Shown in pieces: positions 33,978 to 42,229 of a stretch of DNA of 64,000 bases. The stretch lies in contig JAZLAW010000019.1 in assembly GCA_045613385.1 (NCBI GenBank), positions 22,492 through 86,491 of the forward strand, in the 5' to 3' direction. The position numbers and the translations under genes are program-made. Each line of letters opens with the position of its first letter. Positions within the stretch are counted from its first letter, which is position 1. Source of the stretch: SIG565 sp045613385 (lineage in GTDB: Bacteria; Bacillota; Clostridia; Oscillospirales; Acutalibacteraceae). The notes under the pieces were generated by a model that was given only the letters and a program-made list of their open reading frames with translations, was not told the origin of the DNA and did not search any database.

Positions 33978-36023
33978 TTGAAACGTTATTCAACAGCTCA
34001 AATTAAAAACATTGCGTTGCTCGGCCACGGTGGTTCGGGTAAGACTACATTGGCGGACGCATTGTTATATTACGGAAAAGCGACAGAACGTATAGGTAAG
34101 ACTGCAGATGGTACAACAGTTATGGACTTTGAAGAAGCCGAAAAGAAACGCGCGTGTTCTTTGTCGTCGGCATTTTATCCGCTTGAAGTCGGGGATAAAA
34201 AAATCAATTTAATTGATGCACCCGGACTTTTTGATGCGTCTGTCGGCGCTTATGAGGCGGTTTTCGCCGCGGACAGTAACATAATCGTGCTTTCGGGTAA
34301 ATCGGGCTTTACGGTTGGGGCGCAACAAAATTTTGAACGCGCAAGAGCGCTTAAAAAACCATCGGCCTTCTTTATAGGTAAGTTAGATTCAACACATGCA
34401 CATTTTTACCGTGTTATTTCGCGACTCACAGGGCTTTACGGTGCTATTATCTGCCCGGTAGTTGTGCCCTTCCTGCAAGGTGAAAAGGTAGCTTGTTATG
34501 TCGACTTTGTCAACGATAAAGCATACATCTGCACAGGTCTTAATGTCACGGAATGCGAAATGCCGGTGAGCGAAGAAATAGACCAGATGCGGAACATTAT
34601 GCTCGAAACAATAGCGTCCACCGATGAAGCATTAATGGAAAAATATTTTGAAGGCGAATCCTTTACATATGAAGAAAAAATATCGGCATTACAAAACGGT
34701 GTTCTCTCGGGAGACATCTGTCCGGTATTTTGCGGTGTTCAGCAGACCGGCGATGCTGTACCGCTTTTTGCAGATATAATTTATGAAATTATGCCATCGG
34801 CCGATAAGTGCAGTATACAGGTGGTATCAGGCGGAAACGAAACTACCGTTTCACCTGATGAATCAAAAGCTGCTGCGGCAGTTGTCTTTAAAACAGTTGC
34901 CGACCCGTTTGTTGGAAAACTGTCTTACTTTAAGGTCGTAAACGGAGTTATTACGGGAGATACAAAACTTAAAAATTTACGTACGGGTGAAGAATTCCGC
35001 GCCGGTAAAGTTATGGTGCCGAAAGCTGCAAAACAGGAAGATATTGATGGTGTTCCCGCGGGAGATATCGGTGTTGCTGCTAAGATATCCAATGTTTCAA
35101 CAGGCGATACTATGGCGGTAAATGGGGATATCATAATTAAATTACCTGAATTCCCGTTACCTGAATATTCTATGGCAGTATTTCCGCAGAATAAGGGTGA
35201 CGAAGAAAAAATTGCTAATTCTTTGGCTCGACTCAGCGAAGAAGACCCGAGCATCAAGGTAGAATATAATACCGAAACTCGCGAACAGATATTGTCGGGA
35301 CTTGGCGAACAGCATATTGATATTATCATATCTAAGTTAAAACAAAAATTTGGTTTAAGCATTACACTCAAGAAACCATCGGTAGCATATAGGGAGACTA
35401 TACGTAAGTCTGTCAAGGTACAGGGAAGATATAAGAAACAGTCTGGCGGACACGGTCAGTTTGGCGATGTGTGGATTGAATTTGAACCGAGTGACTCTGA
35501 AGAGCTTATCTTTGAAGAGAAAGTTTTCGGCGGCGCAGTTCCCAAGAACTTCTTCCCCGCAGTAGAAAAGGGTTTGAGAGACAGTGTTAAACAGGGCGTA
35601 CTGGCTGGTTATCCGATGGTTGGCATCAAGGCTACACTTGTCGATGGTTCTTATCATCCGGTTGACTCTTCAGAAATGTCATTTAAAACGGCGGCTTCTT
35701 TAGCGTTCAAGGATGGTATACCAAAAGCATCCCCTGTTTTGTTAGAGCCAATAGGCGCACTTAAGGTTATAACAAACGATGAGACACTTGGTGATGTTAT
35801 AGGCGAAATTAACAAGCGCCGTGGCAGAGTAATAGGTATGTCACCGACCGAAAATAAGATGCAGGAAATAATTGCCGAAACACCGATTTCCGAAATGCAC
35901 GATTTTTCTACTGCTATGCGTTCGATAACACAAGGCAGAGCAAAGTTTACACTCGAATTTGAGAGATATGAACAGCTACCGGAAATGTTATCAAAAGATG
36001 TAATAGCGGCAAGACAGGAATAA
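33978..36023 (+). CDS. EF-G-like translation GTPase (FusA2 type)
   Basis: A 681-residue paralogue of elongation factor G with all five domains; domain IV begins SGGHGQFGDVWIEFEP. The P-loop GHGGSGKTTLADALL is intact, but the usual DTPGH is LIDAPGLFD (catalytic His missing), the NKxD base-recognition motif is GKLD, and the switch I RGIT motif is lost (KKRACSLSSA). This matches EF-G-like paralogues of unknown role rather than the main translocase. The TTG start is set by AAAGGAGTG. It is probably monocistronic. Confidence 0.82.
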   Translation: MKRYSTAQIKNIALLGHGGSGKTTLADALLYYGKATERIGKTADGTTVMDFEEAEKKRACSLSSAFYPLEVGDKKINLIDAPGLFDASVGAYEAVFAADSNIIVLSGKSGFTVGAQQNFERARALKKPSAFFIGKLDSTHAHFYRVISRLTGLYGAIICPVVVPFLQGEKVACYVDFVNDKAYICTGLNVTECEMPVSEEIDQMRNIMLETIASTDEALMEKYFEGESFTYEEKISALQNGVLSGDICPVFCGVQQTGDAVPLFADIIYEIMPSADKCSIQVVSGGNETTVSPDESKAAAAVVFKTVADPFVGKLSYFKVVNGVITGDTKLKNLRTGEEFRAGKVMVPKAAKQEDIDGVPAGDIGVAAKISNVSTGDTMAVNGDIIIKLPEFPLPEYSMAVFPQNKGDEEKIANSLARLSEEDPSIKVEYNTETREQILSGLGEQHIDIIISKLKQKFGLSITLKKPSVAYRETIRKSVKVQGRYKKQSGGHGQFGDVWIEFEPSDSEELIFEEKVFGGAVPKNFFPAVEKGLRDSVKQGVLAGYPMVGIKATLVDGSYHPVDSSEMSFKTAASLAFKDGIPKASPVLLEPIGALKVITNDETLGDVIGEINKRRGRVIGMSPTENKMQEIIAETPISEMHDFSTAMRSITQGRAKFTLEFERYEQLPEMLSKDVIAARQE

Positions 36024-36028
36024 TATAA

Positions 36029-36055
36029 AAGCCCCCTTGAATTTCAAGGGGGCTT
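36029..36055 (+). terminator. Hairpin after the EF-G-like gene
   Basis: A 12-bp GC-rich stem (36029-36040 with 36044-36055) without a clear T-run; the next hairpin (36072-36097) has T-runs on both sides. Confidence 0.6.
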
Positions 36056-36065
36056 AAAACTTTAA

Positions 36066-36254
36066 TAAGAAAAGGCAAGGGGTTTAACCCTTGCCTTATA
36101 TTTTTTAAACCATTGGACTCACCAATCAAGATTAGAAATTTTTTGTTTTAAACTAAACTGTACTTTGGACTCACCGCTTTCCTAAAAAATTTTGCCATAT
36201 GACTGAGGTTCGGTTGCCGTGAACATCGGTATCAGTCCTTTCCTTTCTTTTTCT
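36066..36254 (-). ncRNA. Candidate structured small RNA (about 190 nt), unassigned
   Basis: On the minus strand a perfect -35 TTGACA (36284-36289), 17-nt spacer and TATATT (36261-36266) would start an RNA at about 36254. It ends in a 10-bp terminator (36072-36081 with 36088-36097) with TTTTCTT. It holds a compact hairpin domain (GACTGA at the 5' side, TCAGTC at the 3' side, inner CGG-CAA-CCG) and two copies of GGTGAGTCC, each able to pair with the single 5' GGACT. No credible reading frame, and no gene follows on this strand. Part of the core resembles the SAM (S-box) riboswitch, which may be coincidence. Confidence 0.6.
36072..36106. terminator. Bidirectional terminator (EF-G-like gene and minus-strand RNA)
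   Basis: Stem 36072-36081 with 36088-36097, loop GTTTAA, T-rich in both directions. Confidence 0.75.
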
Positions 36255-36379
36255 GTCTTTAATATACCACAACTTAACTAAAATGTCAAGGAAAAGTTTA
36301 TAATTTTTATTAAAAATGTTCAAAAAGTTTTATTTTTAGTAGTATTTCTTGAAAAATCAAGGTTAAAATGCAAATATTA

Positions 36380-36408
36380 TTGACTAAAGGGCATATATCA
36401 TTTAAAAT
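36380..36408 (+). promoter_or_regulatory. Promoter of the DUF1292 gene
   Basis: TTGACT (36380-36385) and TAAAAT (36403-36408), spacer 17 nt. Confidence 0.6.
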
Positions 36409-36438
36409 ATAAATATAATGATAAGTGAGGTAATAAAA

Positions 36439-36750
36439 ATGGAAGATAAAAAAATAACAGAAGAATATAATCCTGATTTAATTTCTCTTTGCGACGATGA
36501 AGGAAATGAGTACAATTTTGAAGTGCTTGATGCGGTTGAAACCGATGAAGCAAGATATTTAGCCCTTTTACCTATCCACAGTGACCCACAGGCGTTGCTT
36601 GATGATAGCGGGGAACTCGTAATTGTTAAGGTTGATGAAGAAAACGGCGAAGAGTTTTTCTCTGAAATTGAAGATGATGATGAGTATGAGATGATTGCCG
36701 ACGCGTTTATCGATCGTTTGCAAAATGCTTTTGAAATAACCGAAGAATAA
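36439..36750 (+). CDS. DUF1292 family acidic protein
   Basis: A 103-residue strongly acidic protein (LCDDEGNEYNFEVLDAVETDE; later SEIEDDDEYEMIADAF). DUF1292 proteins are widespread in Firmicutes, often near yqgF/alaS (YrzB), but their function is unknown. GAGG precedes ATG 36439; an in-frame ATG at 36418 lacks such a site. Here it stands alone between two RNA genes. Confidence 0.75.
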   Translation: MEDKKITEEYNPDLISLCDDEGNEYNFEVLDAVETDEARYLALLPIHSDPQALLDDSGELVIVKVDEENGEEFFSEIEDDDEYEMIADAFIDRLQNAFEITEE

Positions 36751-36780
36751 TTTATTGCAATTTTAATAAAATAGTATTGT

Positions 36781-36983
36781 CCTACCCTGTTCGCGAATTG
36801 TTCTATATAACCCTACAAGCTATTTTCAGGGAGTCGGGAATATACGGCGGGATGCAGACCTCCCGTTATGCCGAGTTTTCGTTGTACTAACGGAAGAAGG
36901 GAGCGCGAAACCGTATACGAGACACCCACCTGCTTTTTGCAGGTTATCATTAGCACACTACGGCAGGGTGGGGTTATTTTTTT
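36781..36983 (+). ncRNA. ssrS: 6S RNA
   Basis: A structured RNA of about 195 nt. The 5' CCTACCCTG pairs with the 3' CAGGGTGGGG to close a long rod. The 5' side has the conserved TGTTCGC; the 3' side has CACCTGC-T5-GCAGGTTA, the small hairpin of the central bubble, and ACGGCAG, as in E. coli 6S RNA. A long terminal stem fills the middle. 6S RNA binds sigma-A RNA polymerase and represses transcription in stationary phase. TAGTAT at 36772-36777 is the likely -10, and a T-run (36977-36983) ends the RNA. Recognised by motif comparison from memory. Confidence 0.82.
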
Positions 36984-36999
36984 GTAAAATTTCTAAAGA

Positions 37000-37028
37000 T
37001 TGACATTTTATGTAAAATAATGTATAAT
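37000..37028 (+). promoter_or_regulatory. Perfect consensus promoter of the AbrB-like gene
   Basis: TTGACA (37000-37005) and TATAAT (37023-37028), spacer 17 nt. Confidence 0.8.
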
Positions 37029-37062
37029 TTCTAAAAAATATGTGTTTTTAGGAGTGGGATAT

Positions 37063-37320
37063 ATGGTATCTATGGGAATTTTACGTCCGGTTGACCGCAA
37101 CGGAAGAATTGTTATACCTAAGGAGTTGCGTAAGCAGCTGGATATAAAAGATGAAGTTGACAGTCTTGAGATTTTCACAGATGGGGATGTAATTGTTCTT
37201 CGCAAGTATAGGCCCTCCTGTATTTTTTGCGGAAATAGCGGCAACGTGTTTCAGATGAACGGACATAAGGTTTGTCTTAAATGTATTGATAAATTAAATG
37301 AGATGAAGAATTCATTATAA
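37063..37320 (+). CDS. AbrB-family regulator with C-terminal zinc ribbon
   Basis: An 85-residue protein. Residues 1-50 are an AbrB/SpoVT swapped-hairpin DNA-binding domain (MGILRPVDRNGRIVIPKEL); the C-terminus has CIFCGN and CLKC, a four-Cys zinc ribbon. This two-part form is common in Clostridia as a transition-state-type regulator. ATG 37063 follows GGAGTGGG; the promoter is perfect consensus, so strong expression is likely. Targets are unknown. Confidence 0.82.
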   Translation: MVSMGILRPVDRNGRIVIPKELRKQLDIKDEVDSLEIFTDGDVIVLRKYRPSCIFCGNSGNVFQMNGHKVCLKCIDKLNEMKNSL

Positions 37321-37324
37321 AAAG

Positions 37325-37358
37325 AAAATCTGTGTGGGTGAACCACACAGATTTTTAT
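37325..37358. terminator. Bidirectional terminator
   Basis: A 13-bp stem (37325-37337 with 37343-37355), 5-nt loop, T-rich on both sides; it overlaps the end of the convergent degV gene. Confidence 0.85.
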
Positions 37359-38230
37359 TTTTCCCTGACCCCGTCATCACCAACAAAATAAAGCGCTAAA
37401 GAATCGGGACCAATATGAATCCCCGTCACCGGCTCATGTACTACCGAGAGAACCTGTTTATCGGGGGTTATTTCATTTATCAATCTTGCCAGAGTTTTTG
37501 CATCTTCCGGACAGTCGCAATGAGAAATACATACCGGTAAATCATTTTTTACAGAAAGTTCTTTATATGCCTGAATTAAAAAAGATAATACCTTTTTACG
37601 ACCGCGTACCTTGTCTGTTACGACAATTTTGCCGTTTTTATCTCCTTTAAGAATAGGTTTAATACCGAGCGCGGTACCTATTACTGCGGTGGCGGTGGAT
37701 ACTCTGCCGCTTCTGCGCAGATGCATAAGGTCGCCGACTGTAAAAATCTGCATTATTTTATGCCGTAATTTATTAAGCTGTGAGAAAGTGGTTTCTATAT
37801 CAATTCCGTTATGTTTATTTCGCACGGCAGAGAAGATGAGCGGAAAAATACCGCTTGAAGCACCAAGACTGTCTACAATAAGGATTTTTCTGTCAGGGTA
37901 TTTATCCTTTAGTTCTGCCGCGGCGATATTTGCCGAGTTAATGCAACCGCTCACCCCTGAAGAAATACCGATGTAAAGAATATCCTGTTTATTTTTAAGA
38001 TGCGGCTCAAAATATTCGCAGAATTTTTCGGGATTAATTTGTGAAGTGGTTGCTCTCACACCGCTGCGCAGCGCGTTATAAAAATCACTGTAATTATCTG
38101 TTTCATCAAAGATACCAATGTTTTCTTTATCATCAATTATAAAAGAAAGCGGAATGACTGTTATGTTATTTTCTTTAATGAATGTATTTGTAAGGTTGGC
38201 GGCCGAATCGGCGGCAATAATGTAAGACAT
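37355..38230 (-). CDS. DegV family fatty-acid-binding protein
   Basis: A 291-residue DegV/FakB-like protein (IIAADSAANLT at the start; ISSGVSGCINSANIAA; MHLRRSGRVSTATAVIG; IHIGPDSLALYFVG at the end). FakB proteins present fatty acids to the kinase FakA for incorporation into phospholipids. No fakA gene is nearby. AAAAAGGAG precedes the ATG. Confidence 0.88.
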   Translation of the reverse strand: MSYIIAADSAANLTNTFIKENNITVIPLSFIIDDKENIGIFDETDNYSDFYNALRSGVRATTSQINPEKFCEYFEPHLKNKQDILYIGISSGVSGCINSANIAAAELKDKYPDRKILIVDSLGASSGIFPLIFSAVRNKHNGIDIETTFSQLNKLRHKIMQIFTVGDLMHLRRSGRVSTATAVIGTALGIKPILKGDKNGKIVVTDKVRGRKKVLSFLIQAYKELSVKNDLPVCISHCDCPEDAKTLARLINEITPDKQVLSVVHEPVTGIHIGPDSLALYFVGDDGVREK

Positions 38231-38424
38231 ACGTGGCTCCTTTTTATTTTGTCAATAAGATTATAAAGGTAAGCATAAAAGCTCTCAACCTACTCAACAA
38301 AAATTTTTCTCTACATCGGTGAAATTGGAAGTAGAGTTGGATATATTAAAATTATTGACAGTTTTTTCAAGAAATATGAAGGAAATAATACGGTTTCAAG
38401 TAAAATATAATAAAAGTAAAAAAC

Positions 38425-38453
38425 TTGACTTTAAAGGGTAGTAAGGATATACT
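38425..38453 (+). promoter_or_regulatory. Promoter of the glf operon
   Basis: TTGACT (38425-38430) and TATACT (38448-38453), spacer 17 nt. The rest of the 38231-38489 gap is AT-rich with nothing else recognised. Confidence 0.65.
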
Positions 38454-38489
38454 AAAATGGTAAAATATACAAAAAGGAGTATATAAATT

Positions 38490-39587
38490 ATGTATGATTA
38501 TTTAATTGTCGGGGCTGGCCTTTACGGTGCGGTTTTTGCAAGAGAAATGACAGACAAGGGCTTTAAATGTCTTGTAATAGATAAGCGCGACCATATTGCA
38601 GGCAACATTTTCACAGAAAAGGTAGAAGATATAAACGTGCATAAATACGGTGCGCATATTTTCCATACAAGCAATAAAAAGGTGTGGGAATATGTTAATC
38701 GCTTTGCAGAATTTAACCGCTATACAAATTCTCCCGTAGCAAATTACAAGGGCGAATTGTACAATCTGCCTTTTAATATGAACACATTTAATAAAATGTG
38801 GGGAGTTATAACACCTGAGGAAGCAAAAGCTAAGATTGAAGAACAACGCGCTGCCGCAAAGGTTGAAAATCCGCAAAACCTTGAGGAACAGGCAATTAAT
38901 CTTATAGGTATGGATATTTACGAAAAGTTAGTAAAGCATTATACCGAAAAGCAGTGGGGCAGACCCTGTACTGAGCTACCCGCTTTTATAATTAAACGTT
39001 TACCGGTAAGATTTATATATGACAATAACTATTTCAACGATTTATATCAGGGTATAGCCATTGGCGGATACACAAAAATGGTTGAAAAAATGCTCGATGG
39101 AATCGAAGTTAAGTTGTCGGTTAATTTTATTGAAAATCGTGAAGAACTCAGTAAATTGGCCAAAACAGTAGTTTATACAGGACCTATTGATGAGTATTTT
39201 GGTTTCTGTAAAGGCAACTTAGAGTATCGCAGTGTGCGTTTTGAAACCGAAATCTTAGATATAGAAAATTATCAGGGCAATGCCGTAGTCAATTATACCG
39301 ATGGCGACACACCATATACGAGAATCATCGAACACAAGCATTTTGAATTCGGTGCACAACCCAAAACCGTTATCAGTCGCGAATATTCTGCAGAGTGGAA
39401 GCTGGGGGATGAACCGTACTATCCTGTAAATGATGATAAAAACGGCAAACTCTATGAAGAGTATAAAAAGTTAGCTGAAAATGAGAAAAATGTAATATTT
39501 GGCGGACGACTTGGTGAATATAAATATTATGATATGGATAAAGTTATACTTTCCGCATTGGAAAAAATAGATAGTATAATAGGGTGA
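38490..39587 (+). CDS. glf: UDP-galactopyranose mutase
   Basis: A 365-residue flavoenzyme that converts UDP-galactopyranose to UDP-galactofuranose for surface glycans. The FAD site is IVGAGLYGAVFAREM with VIDKRDHIAGN; HKYGAHIFHTSN and KQWGRPCTELPAFIIKRLPVR are family motifs, and the length is normal. It heads a three-gene operon with an MFS transporter and a glycerophosphodiesterase, 3 nt apart each. Confidence 0.94.
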   Translation: MYDYLIVGAGLYGAVFAREMTDKGFKCLVIDKRDHIAGNIFTEKVEDINVHKYGAHIFHTSNKKVWEYVNRFAEFNRYTNSPVANYKGELYNLPFNMNTFNKMWGVITPEEAKAKIEEQRAAAKVENPQNLEEQAINLIGMDIYEKLVKHYTEKQWGRPCTELPAFIIKRLPVRFIYDNNYFNDLYQGIAIGGYTKMVEKMLDGIEVKLSVNFIENREELSKLAKTVVYTGPIDEYFGFCKGNLEYRSVRFETEILDIENYQGNAVVNYTDGDTPYTRIIEHKHFEFGAQPKTVISREYSAEWKLGDEPYYPVNDDKNGKLYEEYKKLAENEKNVIFGGRLGEYKYYDMDKVILSALEKIDSIIG

Positions 39588-39590
39588 AAA

Positions 39591-40922
39591 ATGAAATTAA
39601 ACACAAAAAGAACTGTTCTTGTAGGTTTCGCGTTTCTTGCAATCAGCGCTTTCTGGCAGATGTATGACGGACTTATTCCAAAAATGCTCACCGAGACATT
39701 TAATATGCCTGAGTCGACAGCGGGTTATATTATGTCGGCTGATAATGTGTTGGCGTTGTTCCTTTTACCGCTTTTCGGCGGACTATCTGACCGTACAATG
39801 TCACCGCTCGGTAAACGCCGACCGTTTATCCTTTTCGGTACAATAGCGGCGGTGGCTTTGATGGTATGGTTGCCTATTATCGATAATAGCTTTTTTGCCG
39901 CGCCCGATAATAACAAAATAATTACATTTATTATTTTGTTGGGACTTTTATTGATAGCTATGGGTACATTCAGAAGTCCCGCGGTTGCACTTATGCCTGA
40001 CGTTACACCGAAACCGCTAAGAAGTAAGGGGAATGCCATTATTAATCTTATGGGAGCCATAGGCGGAATTCTCTATTTGATTGTGACAGCCGTTCTTTAC
40101 CCCGCTTCTAAAACCGATGGACTTGCCCACATTAACTATATGCCGCTATTTTTCATTGTAGGCGGTATTATGCTTGTGTCGGTGCTCATCGTTATGTTTT
40201 TTGTTAATGAGCCTAAGTTGACACGCGAACGCGAAGAGATTGAAAAAGATTTACCCGATAATACTGCGGAAGAGGAACCCAAGACGGGTAAGACGGTTAT
40301 GCCAAAGTCTGTTAAACGCAGTTTAATCTTTTTACTGCTTTCCGTAGCACTCTGGTTTATAGGATATAATGGAATTACTACCTGGTTCACAAGCTTTGCT
40401 AAAACTGTGTGGAATATGGAAATCGGTGTTGCGTCGCTCTGTTTAACCGTTGCTATGGCCGGCGCTATAGTAAGTTATATACCTGTAGGTATTGTTTCGA
40501 GTAAACTCGGCAGAAAAAGGGTTATACAGTTTGGAGTAGCGTTATTGGCAATCTGCTTTGCGGCGGGTTATATCTTCAGTATTATGTACAGTCAGTTTAA
40601 CCCTGTGCTCTATGTGATATTCGTACTTGTCGGTGTTGCCTGGGCGTCAATCAACGTCAACTCATTCCCGATGGTTGTTGAAATGTGTAAGGGCGCCGAT
40701 ATAGGAAAATTTACAGGATATTATTATACATTCAGTATGGCGGCGCAGATAGTGACACCAATAATTGCGGGTTATTTGCTTGAGAATATAAGTTACAAGA
40801 TACTTTTCTTATACTCGGCTGTATTTGTAGCACTTTCGTTTATAACAATGTGTTTTGTAAAGCACGGAGATAGTAAGGTGGATGCGAAAATAGGCCTTGA
40901 AAGTTTCGATGTGGGAGACTGA
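39591..40922 (+). CDS. MFS transporter, SLC45/sugar-symporter type
   Basis: A 443-residue membrane protein with 12 predicted helices and a charged central loop (about 200-240). The loop motif GGLSDRTMSPLGKRRPFI is typical of the MFS group that includes plant sucrose and GPH-like sugar symporters. The transported compound is probably a sugar or glycoside. It lies 3 nt after glf and 3 nt before the phosphodiesterase gene. Confidence 0.82.
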   Translation: MKLNTKRTVLVGFAFLAISAFWQMYDGLIPKMLTETFNMPESTAGYIMSADNVLALFLLPLFGGLSDRTMSPLGKRRPFILFGTIAAVALMVWLPIIDNSFFAAPDNNKIITFIILLGLLLIAMGTFRSPAVALMPDVTPKPLRSKGNAIINLMGAIGGILYLIVTAVLYPASKTDGLAHINYMPLFFIVGGIMLVSVLIVMFFVNEPKLTREREEIEKDLPDNTAEEEPKTGKTVMPKSVKRSLIFLLLSVALWFIGYNGITTWFTSFAKTVWNMEIGVASLCLTVAMAGAIVSYIPVGIVSSKLGRKRVIQFGVALLAICFAAGYIFSIMYSQFNPVLYVIFVLVGVAWASINVNSFPMVVEMCKGADIGKFTGYYYTFSMAAQIVTPIIAGYLLENISYKILFLYSAVFVALSFITMCFVKHGDSKVDAKIGLESFDVGD

Positions 40923-40925
40923 TAA

Positions 40926-41741
40926 ATGAAATTTTTACTGATTTTTCTAATCATTGTCGCGTTGCTTTCCTTGTTATATGTTTTATCCTTAAAGGGCAGA
41001 CGGGGAAACCGCGATACAGAAAAATTTTTAAAAGTACGTTTTGCTCATCGCGGTCTGCATAACAAACCCACAACACCCGAAAACAGTATGTCGGCGTTCT
41101 GTTTGGCGGTAGAAAAGGGTTACGGGATAGAACTTGATGTGCATTTAATGGCGGACGGCCGCCTTGCGGTAATACACGATTCCAGCCTTAAAAGAACGGC
41201 AAATGCCGACATCAGAATAGAAGAACTTGTAACCCAAGATTTAAATGCATTTAATCTTGAAGAAAGTGATGAAAAAATACCACTTTTTTCCGAGGTGTTG
41301 AAACTTGTAGATGGCAGGGTGCCACTGCTTGTGGAAATCAAAACCGAAGGTAATGTGGCTGCTGTAACCAAAGCGGCAGTACAAGAGTTAAAGAACTACG
41401 CGGGTGACTATTGTATTGAGTCGTTCGACCCGAGAAGTATTTTATGGCTTAAAAACCACGCGCCGCATATTGTACGTGGGCAACTTACTCAAAATTTTAT
41501 AAAGGAAGATGCGAATTTATCTTTTTTTACAAGACTTCTTTTAACACCGCTATTTTTAAATTTTCTTAACCGCCCCGATTTTATCGCGGTAAAAGATACC
41601 GACCGTAAGGGATTTCAGATAAAGGTCTGCAAAAAATTGTGGAAGATGCCGCTCTTTGCTTGGACTATTACCGACAAGAACGAAGCAGAAGAATTAGAAA
41701 AAGAAGGCTATACTTTAATATTTGAACAATTTCAGTTTTAA
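40926..41741 (+). CDS. Membrane-anchored glycerophosphodiester phosphodiesterase
   Basis: A 271-residue GDPD-family enzyme hydrolysing glycerophosphodiesters to glycerol-3-phosphate. An N-terminal membrane helix (1-20) precedes the catalytic TIM barrel; RFAHRGLHNKPTTPENS and GIELDVHLMADGRLAVIHD hold the metal and catalytic residues. It is the last gene of the glf operon and may recycle lipid or teichoic-acid head groups. Confidence 0.87.
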   Translation: MKFLLIFLIIVALLSLLYVLSLKGRRGNRDTEKFLKVRFAHRGLHNKPTTPENSMSAFCLAVEKGYGIELDVHLMADGRLAVIHDSSLKRTANADIRIEELVTQDLNAFNLEESDEKIPLFSEVLKLVDGRVPLLVEIKTEGNVAAVTKAAVQELKNYAGDYCIESFDPRSILWLKNHAPHIVRGQLTQNFIKEDANLSFFTRLLLTPLFLNFLNRPDFIAVKDTDRKGFQIKVCKKLWKMPLFAWTITDKNEAEELEKEGYTLIFEQFQF

Positions 41742-41742
41742 A

Positions 41743-41776
41743 AAAGCACCGAAGTTTTACTTCGGTGCTTTTAGTT
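41743..41776. terminator. Bidirectional terminator
   Basis: A 14-bp stem (41743-41756 with 41760-41773) and TTT loop between the GDPD and rpiB genes, which converge. Confidence 0.87.
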
Positions 41777-41783
41777 TGTGTGA

Positions 41784-42224
41784 TTATTTATTTTCGATAG
41801 CGGTTATCATATCAACTCTGCGCTGATGTCTGCCGCCTTCAAATTCGGTATCAACAAAAAGGTCAGCAAGTTCGAGCGCCGTACCGATACCGATTACTCT
41901 GCCGCCTAAGCACAGTATGTTTGAGTTGTTGTGAAGGCGCGTGTATTTAGCCGAGAAATGCTCACTGCAAACGGCAGCGCGGATACCTTTTACCTTGTTG
42001 GCAGCAAGTGACATTCCTATACCTGTGCCGCACACAAGAATTCCTAATTCGTTGTCACCAGTGGCCACACTGTTTGCAACAATCTCGGCAATTTCGGGAT
42101 AGTCAACTGATTTCTGTTCATAAATACCGAAATCATTTACTTCAAAGCCTCTTTCTTTTAAATGCTCTGCAATAGCATTTTTGTGTTCAAGACCACCGTG
42201 GTCACAACCTATGGCAATTTTCAT
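41784..42224 (-). CDS. rpiB: Ribose-5-phosphate isomerase B
   Basis: Interconverts ribose-5-phosphate and ribulose-5-phosphate. MKIAIGCDHGG, ILVCGTGIGMSLAANK (catalytic Cys) and TRLHNNSNILCLGGRVIG are diagnostic. I use ATG 42224, 10 nt after AAAGGAA; the ATG at 42233 overlaps the tsaB stop and is too near that site. Last gene of the tsaE-tsaB-rpiB operon. Confidence 0.9.
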   Translation of the reverse strand: MKIAIGCDHGGLEHKNAIAEHLKERGFEVNDFGIYEQKSVDYPEIAEIVANSVATGDNELGILVCGTGIGMSLAANKVKGIRAAVCSEHFSAKYTRLHNNSNILCLGGRVIGIGTALELADLFVDTEFEGGRHQRRVDMITAIENK

Positions 42225-42229
42225 CTTTA

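Noticed and set aside
36170..36214. 14-codon frame in the minus-strand RNA
   Set aside because: Very short, with poor spacing to any ribosome-binding site and no recognisable peptide; more likely chance.
36066..36254. Firm SAM-I riboswitch call for the minus-strand RNA
   Set aside because: Only part of the core resembles S-box, an alternative strong hairpin uses the same bases, and there is no downstream gene; left as unassigned.
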